Assembly: GCA_963726105.1 (NCBI GenBank)
Contig: CAVSBJ010000024.1
Span: forward strand, 434,001 to 498,000
Length of the DNA stretch: 64,000 nt
Reading direction: 5' to 3'
From: Roseiarcus sp963726105
GTDB taxonomy: Bacteria > Pseudomonadota > Alphaproteobacteria > Rhizobiales > Beijerinckiaceae
Shown here one piece after another: positions 12,031 to 20,889 of this stretch. Numbering within the stretch: position 1 is the first letter of the stretch; each line of letters opens with the position of its first letter. The notes under the pieces are model-generated. The model was not told the origin of the DNA. It was given only the letters and a program-made list of their open reading frames with translations, and made no database searches. A program made the position numbers and the translations under genes.

Positions 12031-13212
12031 CTACTTCTTCAGCGCCGCCAGCACCTTGACTGAAGGGCGGCCGTTGACCTCCAGCCCGGCCCGCTGCTGG
12101 AAATCGGCGATCGCGGCCTTGCTCTTGGTTCCGACATGCCCGTCCGGGTCGCCGCCGATGTCATAGCCGCGCCGCTGGAGCAAAGCCTGCAATTCCTTCC
12201 GTCCCTCGCGCGACAGGAGCGGATCGTCGGTTGGCCAGGGGGTGACGATGCCGCGTCCGCCGGCGAGGCGATCGGAGAGCACGCAGGCGGCGAGGGTGTA
12301 GGATTCGGCGGCGTTGTAGGAATAGACGACGTCGAAATTGCGCGTCACGAGAAAAGCGGGGCCCTGGCGTCCGGCGGGTATGAGGAGCCCGGCCTCGCCC
12401 TCACCGAGCGGGCGCCCGTCGATGCGAGCGATGCCGCGCGCGGCCCAGAACGACATGGATTTCTTGGCCTTGCGCCCCGACGGGCCCGAATAGTTTTCGG
12501 GCAGCTTGACCTCGAAGCCCCACGCAAGCCCCCGGCGCCAGCCCGATTTGACGAAATAATTCGCGGTCGAAGCGAGCGCGTCCGGCGCGGAATCGACGAT
12601 GTCTCGTCGCCCGTCGCCCTCGAAGTCGACCGCCAGGCGCAGGAAGGTCGAGGGCATGAACTGCGTCTGCCCGAACGCGCCCGCCCACGATCCGTTCAGC
12701 TTCTCGGGCGGGACGTCGCCGCGGTCGATGATCTTCAGCGTCGCCATCAACTCGGAGCGGAAATAAGCGGCGCGATCGCCCATGCACGCAAGCGTGGTCA
12801 GCGACTGGACGAGCGGGCGCTTGCCCATCTCCTGGCCGAAATTCGACTCGACCCCCCAGATCGCCGCCAGCATGGTGCGGGGAACGCCATATTTCTCTTC
12901 CGCGCGAGCAAGCGCGCGCGATTCCCGCGCCATCGCCCCCTTGCCGTCGGCGACCCGATCGTCGTCCACCAGCCCGTCGACATAGTCCCAGACCGGCGTC
13001 TTGAATTCGGGCTGCTGCTTCTGAAGATCGAGCACTTTCGGGTCCGGCTGGAGCCCGTTGAAGGCGACGTCGAGCGTCCTGGCGGAAATCCCACTATGCG
13101 CGGCGTCGGCTCTCAGCGAGCCGACGCAGGAGGCGAAGTCGGCCCGCGCCTCGGGCGCGAATGCGCTCAGCGCGACGACGACCCCAAAGCCTGACAAAAG
13201 GAAACGCTTCAT
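12031..13212 (-). CDS. Lytic murein transglycosylase, MltB type, with peptidoglycan-binding domain
   Basis: The enzyme cleaves the MurNAc-GlcNAc bond of peptidoglycan to form 1,6-anhydro ends. Its 393 residues comprise a Sec signal peptide (1-24, cut near ARA-DF), the SLT-3/MltB catalytic domain with Glu122 in WGVESNFG and the AFGQTQFMPSTF loop, and a C-terminal PG_binding_1 domain (about 330-393). No lipobox cysteine is present, so it is a soluble periplasmic form. It converges with the MFS transporter gene. Confidence 0.92.
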   Translation of the reverse strand: MKRFLLSGFGVVVALSAFAPEARADFASCVGSLRADAAHSGISARTLDVAFNGLQPDPKVLDLQKQQPEFKTPVWDYVDGLVDDDRVADGKGAMARESRALARAEEKYGVPRTMLAAIWGVESNFGQEMGKRPLVQSLTTLACMGDRAAYFRSELMATLKIIDRGDVPPEKLNGSWAGAFGQTQFMPSTFLRLAVDFEGDGRRDIVDSAPDALASTANYFVKSGWRRGLAWGFEVKLPENYSGPSGRKAKKSMSFWAARGIARIDGRPLGEGEAGLLIPAGRQGPAFLVTRNFDVVYSYNAAESYTLAACVLSDRLAGGRGIVTPWPTDDPLLSREGRKELQALLQRRGYDIGGDPDGHVGTKSKAAIADFQQRAGLEVNGRPSVKVLAALKK

Positions 13213-13253
13213 ACGTCACTCATCGGCAATTCGTGCGATTCCGTCGAGGCCGC

Positions 13254-13850
13254 CTACATCCTTTCCTTCACACCAAGCCGGATCAGGAGCCAATTGACCG
13301 GGTAGGTGGTCGCGAAACCGAGCACCATGGCGATCTGCATCATCAGCCAATAGGACCAGTCGGTCGGCTCCATGGCCGGCCATGCGTAGGCGCGATAGAT
13401 CATCCAGGCGAACATGCCAATCTCGTAGGCGATCAATGAAAACGTGTCTGCCTTGACAGCAGCCACGAGACACGCCCGAAGGCTCAAGCCGCGCATCGGC
13501 GCGATGGCGAAAAATTGGAAGGCGATCCCCGCCGCATAGGCGAGAACAAAGCTCAGGGTGAGCCTGGCCGCGAGCGCCGAACCGAGGAGTAGGAGGCCAA
13601 GGCTCAGCGCGATCCATTCGGCGGCAAAATCGCCAAGCGCACAGCCCGCGCCGCAATGGGCGGCTCCCTTGAACACCGCCTGCCACATCGGCGGCTCCGC
13701 AGACCCATGCGCGTGCTCGTGCATCTGGATGTGGGCAGGCGTCTGGGTCCGAGACGGCGCCGCCGCCCGGCCGAAGCTGAAATAGAACGGCAGGCCGAGC
13801 GGCCCCCAATACAACATGGTCAGCGGCCAAACCGCGTCCATCACCCCCAT
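13254..13850 (-). CDS. DUF4396 family membrane protein
   Basis: The 198-residue protein matches DUF4396 in its conserved core HCGAGCALGD and KADTFSLIAYEIGMFAWM, with four or five transmembrane segments and a His-rich loop (MHEHAHGS). The annotated ATG is at 13850, but the frame stays open upstream and encodes another likely membrane segment (VAFVYILLSIAACLFVAADI) that homologues also have. The only initiator-like codon there is a CTG at 13958, nine bases after a GGAG. The true start may therefore be non-canonical. The function is unknown; it is divergent from the site-2 protease gene. Confidence 0.8.
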   Translation of the reverse strand: MGVMDAVWPLTMLYWGPLGLPFYFSFGRAAAPSRTQTPAHIQMHEHAHGSAEPPMWQAVFKGAAHCGAGCALGDFAAEWIALSLGLLLLGSALAARLTLSFVLAYAAGIAFQFFAIAPMRGLSLRACLVAAVKADTFSLIAYEIGMFAWMIYRAYAWPAMEPTDWSYWLMMQIAMVLGFATTYPVNWLLIRLGVKERM

Positions 13851-14045
13851 CTTCTGCCGCCGCCCGACCAGGAAGATGTCGGCCGCGACGAACAGGCATG
13901 CCGCGATCGAGAGCAGAATATAGACAAACGCGACGGCGTTGAGGCTTACCGGCGGCAGAGGTCGGTTCTCCGGCGTTCAATCGCGGCCTTTGGAGCGCGA
14001 CGGCGGGACGGGCTAGACTGGTCGCCGTCAACCGGAGACGCAACG

Positions 14046-15143
14046 ATGCGCTGGTCGATCACCGTTGGCCGCTTCGGCGGGACCGAAGTCAAAATCCATA
14101 TCACCTTCCTCTTGTTCCTGGTCTGGATCGCGTTCAGCGCCTGGAGCCGAGGAGGCGCCGCGGCCGCGCTCGACAGCACCCTCTTCATCGTGTTGCTGTT
14201 CGCCTGCGTGGTCCTGCACGAATTCGGCCACATCGGCGCCGCCCGCCGCTATGGGATCAAGACGCCGGAGGTGACCCTGCTCCCGATCGGCGGCGTCGCC
14301 AGCTTGCAGCGCCTGCCGAGCGATCCCGGCCAGGAGCTGGTCGTCGCGCTCGCCGGGCCCGCGGTCAACCTCGCAATTGGGTTGGCCCTGATCGTGGCGG
14401 TGGGATCGGTTCACCCGGGCGAACTCGCCCAGATCGACAATCCGCAGCTGTCACTCGTGGGTCGCCTCGCGATCGCCAACCTCTTCCTCGTCGTCTTCAA
14501 TCTCATCCCCGCCTTTCCGATGGACGGCGGGCGGGTGCTGCATGCGCTTCTCGCGATGCGCGTCGGAGCCGCGCAAGCGACTGAAATCGCAGCCAGGATC
14601 GGGCAGGCGCTCGCCTTCGGTCTCGGATTCCTCGGCCTGTTCGGCAATCCGCTGCTCCTGTTCATCGCCATCTTCGTCTATATCGCGGCCGGCGGCGAAG
14701 CGCAGATGAGCGCCGCGCAACAGGCGCTCAAGGGGGTGAGCGTCGGCGAGGCGATGGAGACGCGGTTCACGCCGGTCTCGATCGACGCCAATCTCGGCCA
14801 GGCGGTCGATGCCTTGCTGGCGACGGCGCAGCACGAATTCCCGGTCGTCGACGCGTTCATGAAGCCGGTCGGCCTGCTGACGCGCGAGGACATCCTCGGC
14901 GCGGTGCGCAAATTCGGCGGCGAGGAGCCGGCGAGCGGATTCATGCGCTTGGGCGTCGACAGCGTTCGCCCGGATGCGCCGGTCGAAGGCCTGTTCGAGC
15001 GCCTGCAGGATCCGAAGGCCGCGGCGCTGTACGTCACCGATGTCGACGGCAGGATCGTCGGCCTGCTCACGCGCCAGGCGCTGGGCGAAGTGATCATGAT
15101 CCGCGCCGCGCGGCCCGACTGGAGGTTCGACCGCAAGGCATGA
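14046..15143 (+). CDS. Site-2 protease family metallopeptidase (M50) with two CBS domains
   Basis: This is an intramembrane zinc protease of the Rip3/SpoIVFB-like group that cleaves membrane substrates. The 365-residue protein has HEFGH at about 58-62 and the third ligand in NLIPAFPMDGGR (Asp near 160), within six membrane segments. A CBS pair (about 235-350) follows and could bind adenine nucleotides and gate activity. I chose the ATG at 14046 because GGAG lies eight bases upstream and the metal-site spacing is normal; the frame upstream is antisense to the DUF4396 gene. The substrate is unknown. Confidence 0.92.
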   Translation: MRWSITVGRFGGTEVKIHITFLLFLVWIAFSAWSRGGAAAALDSTLFIVLLFACVVLHEFGHIGAARRYGIKTPEVTLLPIGGVASLQRLPSDPGQELVVALAGPAVNLAIGLALIVAVGSVHPGELAQIDNPQLSLVGRLAIANLFLVVFNLIPAFPMDGGRVLHALLAMRVGAAQATEIAARIGQALAFGLGFLGLFGNPLLLFIAIFVYIAAGGEAQMSAAQQALKGVSVGEAMETRFTPVSIDANLGQAVDALLATAQHEFPVVDAFMKPVGLLTREDILGAVRKFGGEEPASGFMRLGVDSVRPDAPVEGLFERLQDPKAAALYVTDVDGRIVGLLTRQALGEVIMIRAARPDWRFDRKA

Positions 15144-15149
15144 GGCGAG

Positions 15150-15178
15150 AAAAAAGGGGCCGGCTCGCGACCGGCCCC
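15150..15178 (-). terminator. Rho-independent terminator of the PEP-CTERM phosphoesterase gene
   Basis: A perfect 8-bp stem GGGGCCGG/CCGGCCCC with a 7-base loop occupies 15156-15178. On the minus strand it is followed by a run of T's (the A-run at 15150-15155). It sits 37 bases past the phosphoesterase stop and may also block read-through from the opposite gene. Confidence 0.85.
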
Positions 15179-15214
15179 TGTTGCGCCCTGCTAGGACGCG
15201 TGACGTTTGCAGCG

Positions 15215-16495
15215 TCAGCGCGCAGCCGCACGCCTCGCCAAGATGCTAAGCTTCCGACGATACGCGGCGCCGGCCACGCCCGCAAAACCGAGCAGCATCA
15301 TCGCCCAGGTCGACGGCTCGGGAATGGCGGACGGGATCACGCCAGGCTTGAAGAGATCGGCGAGCGAGTTGGCGCCGCCCGAGGCCCCGAGATAGCCTCC
15401 GGCGCCGCCGCCGGCGACCCCGAAGATATTCTGCAGCGTGACCAAGTCGGAAGAGTGCGTGTAAAGAATATTGTTTGTGTAGGCGTCGCCCTTGGCGAGC
15501 GGCGAGATAACGATCTCGGTGCTGGTGTAGCCGGCGGTATCCACCGCCCCCTCGCCCTCGGTCTCGTCATTCCAGATGACGATCGCGCCATTATCCTTGA
15601 ACGCCTGCGACGCCTCGATTTCCGGAACGATCATCGAAAGGAAATTGTCGCCTTGCGCGATCTGCTCGGCGTCGGTTCCGGCTTGGTAGGTGACGCCGTT
15701 GTAGGTGAAGTTGGTGTTCAGCGCCGTGTGCATATCATTGTACTGATCCGGCGTGATCAAGTTGTAGCGCGCAACCGTGTTGTTGTTGAGGTCGGTCTGA
15801 AGCTGCTGCAGTGGGGCGTAGAATTGCGCTTCAGGGTTGCTCGGCGAGGTGTTCGGCGCTGTAGTCGTCCCACCATTCGTGGCGGTGAAGAAGAGCTGCC
15901 CATCGTGCTTGGCCGCGAAGTTATATTGGTGCGAGCCATTGTACGGGTTGGTATAGGCGGCGGAGGTGCCCGAGAACGAACTCGTCGGCACGCTCCACTG
16001 GGCGTTCGGCGCGACAGTGCTGGTCAGGCTGTTGGCGCCGGGATGGTTGACCGAGCCGCTGGTGGGCGCGAGGTCGATGTCTTCCTGGTAGGACTTCCAA
16101 CCGGAGGTCCCGTATTTCGTCTGGAGGAGAGCGCTCAGATTGGGCGCGTTGACGATGTTGTTCGGGCTGTTCGCATAGGGATCGCTGTCGTTGAGCGGTC
16201 CGTGCATCCCAGATTCCTGCCAGACGTAGTTCGGCTCGGAAGGATGAACGCCCGGCACGTTCCGATAGTTGCTGGCGTAGGAAGTCATCGCGGCGTTGGG
16301 ATTGCCCGGCGTGACCAGACTATTGAGGAACGACGCTGCCGAGTTGCCAAGGAGTTGTTCGGGAGACGTTGCGCCCGACGGCTGGGTGAAATTGTGGTTT
16401 TCGAGGTCGATATAGAACACGTCGCCGATCTGTTGAGCCTGCGCCGAACTGGCGACGAGCAGAGCGAAAAGCGAAACGCCGATTGCTTTTGACAT
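15215..16495 (-). CDS. Secreted phosphoesterase-family protein with PEP-CTERM sorting signal
   Basis: The 426-residue protein starts with a signal peptide (MSKAIGVSLFALLVASSAQA). Its central region resembles the phosphoesterase/phospholipase C-acid phosphatase superfamily: it opens DVFYIDLENHNF and later has IVIWNDETEGEGAVD and SPLAKGD. It ends in a PEP-CTERM signal: IPEPSTWAMML, a hydrophobic stretch, then RRK. Exosortase would process it for export or surface retention. The ATG at 16495 has GGAGAAA six bases upstream; a second ATG lies at 16507. Many Asn, Thr and Ser residues fit an extracellular protein. The substrate is unknown. Confidence 0.82.
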   Translation of the reverse strand: MSKAIGVSLFALLVASSAQAQQIGDVFYIDLENHNFTQPSGATSPEQLLGNSAASFLNSLVTPGNPNAAMTSYASNYRNVPGVHPSEPNYVWQESGMHGPLNDSDPYANSPNNIVNAPNLSALLQTKYGTSGWKSYQEDIDLAPTSGSVNHPGANSLTSTVAPNAQWSVPTSSFSGTSAAYTNPYNGSHQYNFAAKHDGQLFFTATNGGTTTAPNTSPSNPEAQFYAPLQQLQTDLNNNTVARYNLITPDQYNDMHTALNTNFTYNGVTYQAGTDAEQIAQGDNFLSMIVPEIEASQAFKDNGAIVIWNDETEGEGAVDTAGYTSTEIVISPLAKGDAYTNNILYTHSSDLVTLQNIFGVAGGGAGGYLGASGGANSLADLFKPGVIPSAIPEPSTWAMMLLGFAGVAGAAYRRKLSILARRAAAR

Positions 16496-16679
16496 GAGTT
16501 TCTCCATTGCGTGCGGCGTCCCGTTCCGCACGCCGCGCGAGAGAAATGGACGACACGAATTTAGCGACGTCAAATGACGCTCCGTTACCATACGGATGAC
16601 AGAACGTTGACACTCAGGTGACAACCACGTGAACCCGCAGGCATCCGCTGAGACGCCGCGCTCCACGGGACAGCGGCTG

Positions 16680-16707
16680 TTGACAGCTTCGCTCGCGCGC
16701 CGAATAT
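16680..16707 (+). promoter_or_regulatory. Candidate sigma70-type promoter of the DUF1036 gene
   Basis: TTGACA (16680-16685) and GAATAT (16702-16707) are separated by 16 bases. Initiation near 16714 would exclude the upstream ATG at 16706 and supports translation from 16733 or 16739. Confidence 0.5.
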
Positions 16708-16732
16708 GGCGCGCGAAAGCCCCTTTCACCCG

Positions 16733-17164
16733 ATGGATATGGACAGACTCCCAGGAAAACTGCTGGCGCTTTCCGCGTTGGGCGCGGCCCTTTGCGCGGC
16801 CGCTCCCGCTCGCGCGGACCTGCGCATGTGCAACAACACCGGTAACCGCGTCAGCGTCGCCCTCGGCTATACTGACGGACAAAACTGGGTCAGCGAGGGC
16901 TGGTGGAATCTCAAATCGCTCGACTGCGTGACACTTTTGCGCGGCGCCCTGGCGGCTGAGTATTATTATCTCTACGCGATGGACGAGCGCGGCGGCGAGT
17001 GGAAGGGTAAGGTGTTCATGTGCACGTCAGATCGCGAGTTCAAGATCGACGGCCGGCAGGATTGCTTTGTGCGGGGCTACAACCGCACTGGGTTCTTCGA
17101 GGTCGACACCGGCAAAGACTCGAAGAGCTGGACGGTGCAGCTGACCGACCAGGCGAACCCTTAA
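16733..17164 (+). CDS. DUF1036 domain secreted protein
   Basis: This is a 143-residue protein with a signal peptide (cleavage near ARA-DL) followed by a DUF1036 domain: LRMCNNTGNRVSVALGYTDG, GWWNLKSLDC and a paired-cysteine pattern (C near 64, 103 and 117). The function is unknown, but the family is a frequent partner of pyruvate kinase in Hyphomicrobiales, as here 77 bases upstream of pyk. The start is uncertain between 16733 and 16739; neither has a strong ribosome-binding site. The upstream ATG at 16706 falls in a likely -10 box. Confidence 0.8.
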   Translation: MDMDRLPGKLLALSALGAALCAAAPARADLRMCNNTGNRVSVALGYTDGQNWVSEGWWNLKSLDCVTLLRGALAAEYYYLYAMDERGGEWKGKVFMCTSDREFKIDGRQDCFVRGYNRTGFFEVDTGKDSKSWTVQLTDQANP

Positions 17165-17241
17165 GTCGCCCGACGGCTCCTTTTGCGCCGGGACGGAAAT
17201 AAGCGTCGCGGCAAGCGCGGCCGATTATCGGAGGAACGCAA

Positions 17242-18672
17242 GTGCAGGTCCGTCGCCGCCGCGTCAAAATCATCGCCACCCTCGGGCCTGCTTCGGCCGA
17301 CCGGAAGACCATCGCCGCGCTGTTCGCCGCCGGAGCGGACGTCTTCCGCATCAACATGAGCCATGCTTCGCATGACGTGATGCGGGAGCGGGTCGCGATG
17401 ATCCGCGATGTGGAGGAAGAGACCGGACGCCCGATCGGCATCCTTGTCGACCTGCAGGGGCCGAAGCTCAGGCTCGGCACATTCGCCAGCGGCGCTGCCG
17501 ACCTGCAACGCGGCGAGGCTTTCATCCTTGATGGCGACCCCGCGCCCGGCGGGCAGGCGCGCGTCTATCTGCCGCATCCGGAAATCTTGACCTCGCTCGC
17601 GAAGGGGCACCGGATCCTCATCGACGACGGCAAAGTGATGCTGCGGGTCGCGGCAGCCGAGGGAGGCCGCGCGCTGACCGTCGTCGAAGTCGCGGGGCGC
17701 GTCTCCAACAAGAAGGGCGTGAGCTTGCCCGACACGACCATTCCGACCTCCGCTATGACCGACAAGGATCACGCCGATCTCGTCGCGGCGCTCGAAGAAG
17801 ACATCGACTGGATTGCGCTCTCGTTCGTTCAGCGTCCGGAAGACATCGTCGAGGTCAAGGAAATCGCCAAGGGCCGCGCCTTGGTGATGGCCAAGATCGA
17901 GAAACCGCAGGCGGTCCAGCGGATCGACGAGATCATGGCGGTTGCCGACGCGCTCATGGTGGCGCGCGGCGACCTTGGCGTGGAAATGCCGCTCGAGCAG
18001 GTTCCAGGCATCCAGAAGACCCTGACCCGGCTGGCGCGGCGCCTCGGCAAGCCCGTGGTGGTGGCGACGCAGATGCTGGAATCGATGATCTCGGCCCCCG
18101 TGCCGACGCGCGCCGAAGTGTCGGACGTCGCGACTGCGGTCTTTGAGGGCGCGGACGCCGTAATGCTGTCGGCGGAGAGCGCTTCGGGTCAATTCCCGCA
18201 CGAGGCGGTCGCGACCATGAACAGGATCGCGGAGGCGGTGGAATCGGAGAAGATCTACCCCTCGATCATCGAGTCGCAGCGAGCGGCGCCGGAGGCGACA
18301 GGCGCCGACGCCATCGCCGAAGCAACCCGCGATGTCGCGGAGACGCTGGACCTCAAGGTCATCTGCGCCTGGACCAGCTCAGGCTCGACCGGCCTTCGCA
18401 TCGCCCGCCAGCGGCCGCGCTCCTCCATTCTGGCGCTAACGCCCATCGAATCGGTGGCGCGGCGTCTCGCTGTGGTCTGGGGGGTGCACCCCATTGTCAC
18501 CGACGATGCTCGTGACGAACGCGACATGGCCGATCGAGCGTGCCGCCACGCCTATATCGAGGGCTTCGCCGGCGAGGGCGAGCGCATTATCGTTGTCGCC
18601 GGCGTGCCGTTCGGGACGCCTGGCGCCACCAACAACCTGCGCATCGCGACCGTCGGCGCCGAGCGCGCCTAG
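17242..18672 (+). CDS. pyk: Pyruvate kinase
   Basis: Pyruvate kinase transfers the phosphate of phosphoenolpyruvate to ADP, the last step of glycolysis. The 476-residue protein has KIIATLGPAS at the N-terminus, RINMSHAS, the catalytic lysine region VMAKIEKPQAVQ, and the Mg-binding MVARGDLGVEMP; the C-terminal domain is complete. The start is a GTG at 17242 behind GGAGG. It follows the DUF1036 gene, probably in the same transcript. Confidence 0.97.
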   Translation: MQVRRRRVKIIATLGPASADRKTIAALFAAGADVFRINMSHASHDVMRERVAMIRDVEEETGRPIGILVDLQGPKLRLGTFASGAADLQRGEAFILDGDPAPGGQARVYLPHPEILTSLAKGHRILIDDGKVMLRVAAAEGGRALTVVEVAGRVSNKKGVSLPDTTIPTSAMTDKDHADLVAALEEDIDWIALSFVQRPEDIVEVKEIAKGRALVMAKIEKPQAVQRIDEIMAVADALMVARGDLGVEMPLEQVPGIQKTLTRLARRLGKPVVVATQMLESMISAPVPTRAEVSDVATAVFEGADAVMLSAESASGQFPHEAVATMNRIAEAVESEKIYPSIIESQRAAPEATGADAIAEATRDVAETLDLKVICAWTSSGSTGLRIARQRPRSSILALTPIESVARRLAVVWGVHPIVTDDARDERDMADRACRHAYIEGFAGEGERIIVVAGVPFGTPGATNNLRIATVGAERA

Positions 18673-18689
18673 AATGGACGAGACCGACC

Positions 18690-19193
18690 CTACTTGCCGC
18701 TGAACAACTCGTCGCTCAACGGCGACGTCTCGAGCGGCGACAATCTGGGGTCTCTGATCCTTATGAAGCCAAAGCCGGTCAACTCGTGGCAAGCGTTGCA
18801 GGCAGCGGTGAGCTTGGTGAAGGCGGTTGCGAACTTCTTTTCGTCTTTCGCCTTGATCGCGTCGGAAAGGTCCTCCGTCGGCGGCGTCATCACCGACATT
18901 TTTGATCCGCCCTTATTGGCGAAGTAACGCTCGGTATCCGTGATCACGTCACGAATTTGCGTCAATTCATAATTCGCCAATGGCCAGTTCTGGACGATGC
19001 CTGCATACCACAGCTTGAAATGCCTGACCTGCGTCGCGACCATCATGTCGTTCAACCGCGGGACAAAATGATCCTCCGTCGCTGGCGGATTTTGGTTCTG
19101 CGCGTCTGCCGGTTTTTGATCGTCGGCGAGAACCGGCAAGGACATTGCCGCCCATGCGGCGGACGCGATCGCAATATGCCTGAGGAGGACCAT
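18690..19193 (-). CDS. Periplasmic cytochrome c, class-II (c'-like) architecture
   Basis: The 167-residue protein has a signal peptide (cut near VLA-DD) and a single heme-attachment motif CNACH close to the C-terminus. The helical segment before it is rich in charged residues. That order, four helices then CxxCH, is that of class II cytochromes c (c' and c-556). Such proteins bind gases or carry electrons; the partner is unknown. The start was taken at the ATG preceding VLLRHIAIASAAW because it begins the signal peptide; the frame is open further upstream without family features. Confidence 0.72.
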   Translation of the reverse strand: MVLLRHIAIASAAWAAMSLPVLADDQKPADAQNQNPPATEDHFVPRLNDMMVATQVRHFKLWYAGIVQNWPLANYELTQIRDVITDTERYFANKGGSKMSVMTPPTEDLSDAIKAKDEKKFATAFTKLTAACNACHELTGFGFIRIRDPRLSPLETSPLSDELFSGK

Positions 19194-19383
19194 CGCGCAT
19201 CCCCGGATTGCCGCCACTCCGTTCGCCGTGTCGGTCTCGTGACCGAAATTGGTCGATGCCTGTGGAGCCCAACGAGAACCTGCCCCAAGTTCAGGTTTCA
19301 AACAAGCCCAAGCGCAGCAGGCGGCCTTCTTGTGATCGACGCGCCGCGGGAGGGGGGCGAGAGATAATCCCGCCAAAATTCGC

Positions 19384-20259
19384 TCAGAGACCTGCGTTTG
19401 CCGCAGCAAGACGCGCCAACGCAGACCAGTCGGAATCGCCCGCGCCTTGAGCCACTCCGGATAGAAAGTGATCGTGAACGAGGCTCGCGACCGGCATGGG
19501 CGCCGCCAGCGCGTCAGCGGCGGCAAGCGCGAGGCGAATGTCCTTCAATCCCAGCGACATCTTGAACCCCGCTGGTTCGTATTTCTGGTCGGCGATGATC
19601 GTCCCGTAGGTCTTGTAGGCGGGGGCCGAGAACAGCGTGCTCGTCAGAATCTCAAGATAAAGATGCGGCTCGATTCCGCCTTTGCGGGTGAGCGCGAAGG
19701 CTTCGCCCAGGCATTCGATCATTGCCGCGAGCAGGAAGTTGCCGCTGAGCTTGACGAGATTTGCCGAGGACGGCTTGTCGCCGACGACGAAGGTCCGCTG
19801 GCCGATCGCGTCGAACAGGGGCTGGCAGCGCACGAGTTGCGCTGCGGGCCCCGCCGCCACGACGAACAGCTTCGCCGCCGCTGCGGCCTCGGGCCTGCCG
19901 AACACGGGCGCCGCGACATAGGCTTGGCCAGACTTTCGATGCGCTTCCGCCAACCGGTCGGAGAGCGCGACGCTGATCGTGCTCATGGAGATGTGGACGG
20001 CGCCTTGGCCGAGCGCCGAGAGGCCATTTCCGTCGCCGAAAAAGACCGCTTCGACCGCCGAGTCGTCGGCGAGCATGGTGACCAGCACGGAGCTGCGGCA
20101 TGCCTCGGCCGGGCTTTCGGCAACGTGGGCGCCTTGGGACGCCAGCGCCTCCGCCTTGGCGCGCGTGCGGTTATAGACGGTGACGCGATGTCCCGCCTTG
20201 ACGAGGTTCAGCGCGATCGCCGAACCCATTTGGCCAAGACCGATAAAACCGACGTCCAT
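19384..20259 (-). CDS. NAD(P)-dependent oxidoreductase, 3-hydroxyisobutyrate dehydrogenase family
   Basis: The 291-residue protein has the Rossmann motif GFIGLGQMGSAIALNL at its start and NRTRAKAE specifying the cofactor region. The conserved lysine segment SSANLVKLSGNFLLAAMIE marks the beta-hydroxyacid dehydrogenase family (3-hydroxyisobutyrate, tartronate semialdehyde or GLYR1-like reductases). It also has GLKDIRLAL near the C-terminus. The exact substrate is undetermined. It is a stand-alone gene on the minus strand. Confidence 0.88.
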   Translation of the reverse strand: MDVGFIGLGQMGSAIALNLVKAGHRVTVYNRTRAKAEALASQGAHVAESPAEACRSSVLVTMLADDSAVEAVFFGDGNGLSALGQGAVHISMSTISVALSDRLAEAHRKSGQAYVAAPVFGRPEAAAAAKLFVVAAGPAAQLVRCQPLFDAIGQRTFVVGDKPSSANLVKLSGNFLLAAMIECLGEAFALTRKGGIEPHLYLEILTSTLFSAPAYKTYGTIIADQKYEPAGFKMSLGLKDIRLALAAADALAAPMPVASLVHDHFLSGVAQGAGDSDWSALARLAAANAGL

Positions 20260-20316
20260 CGTGCTCTCTCCCCGGCTGAAAACCGCCGCGCCGCCGGCGA
20301 TCAGCTACCAAAACGA

Positions 20317-20817
20317 TCAGCACTGCGGGATCTGGCGCTCGCCGATATATTTGCCGTTGCTGTCGTAATTGAGCTTATGGATGACGCAGCCGCCGGTCGA
20401 GCCGCCGGCGGCGGCGCCCAGAGCGGGATCGACGCCAATATTGATGATCACGGGCGCGCCATCGCCGACAATGAGGGGTTGGGTCGCCGGCGGGGCGGAG
20501 TAATCGCCCCAGCCGCCCCAACCCCAGCCGCCGCCGATGAAAAGCGGATTCCAGCCAAAGCGGTTGAAGCGGTTGAAGCCGAAGCGGTCAAACCGGCCCG
20601 GGCGGAGGCGATTGAAGCCAAATCGCCCAGTCTCAAACCGCCGATTGAGCCCGCCTGGCGGGAAACGGGAAAAATGGCCCATTCCGAAGGCTGGGCGAGC
20701 GAACGACCCGCCCACCGATCCGCTCATGCGGGCATAGGAAGGCGAGAGGTCAAGAGAGACAACGAGCGTGGCCAGGGCGAAGGCGCGCGCTCCCCTCATC
20801 ACTGGGGAAATACGCAT
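20317..20817 (-). CDS. Secreted Arg/Phe/Gly-rich low-complexity protein
   Basis: The 166-residue protein begins with a signal-like segment (about 1-29, ending PSYA). It continues with repeats of the type RFxFNR: RRFETGRFGFNRLRPGRF, then DRFGFNRFNRFGWN. A Gly/Trp stretch (GGGWGWGGWG) follows, and the tail has two cysteines (GGCVIHKLNYDSNGKYIGER, ending QC). I do not recognise a family with assigned function. It may be an outer-surface or periplasmic structural protein. It lies downstream of the helicase gene on the same strand, 72 bases away. Confidence 0.7.
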   Translation of the reverse strand: MRISPVMRGARAFALATLVVSLDLSPSYARMSGSVGGSFARPAFGMGHFSRFPPGGLNRRFETGRFGFNRLRPGRFDRFGFNRFNRFGWNPLFIGGGWGWGGWGDYSAPPATQPLIVGDGAPVIINIGVDPALGAAAGGSTGGCVIHKLNYDSNGKYIGERQIPQC

Positions 20818-20889
20818 GGGAAGGTCTCCGGCGCCGCAACGTCAAGTCTAACAGCGCGGGGACGCCGATGTCCATGCCTCTTCCGCCTC

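Noticed and set aside
12136..13194. Plus-strand open frame opposite the lytic transglycosylase
   Set aside because: The minus strand carries a clear MltB-type catalytic domain and signal peptide; the plus frame has no domain.
15140..16492. Plus-strand open frame (450 codons) opposite the phosphoesterase
   Set aside because: It is Arg/Val-rich antisense text; the minus-strand gene has a signal peptide, a ribosome-binding site and a PEP-CTERM tail.
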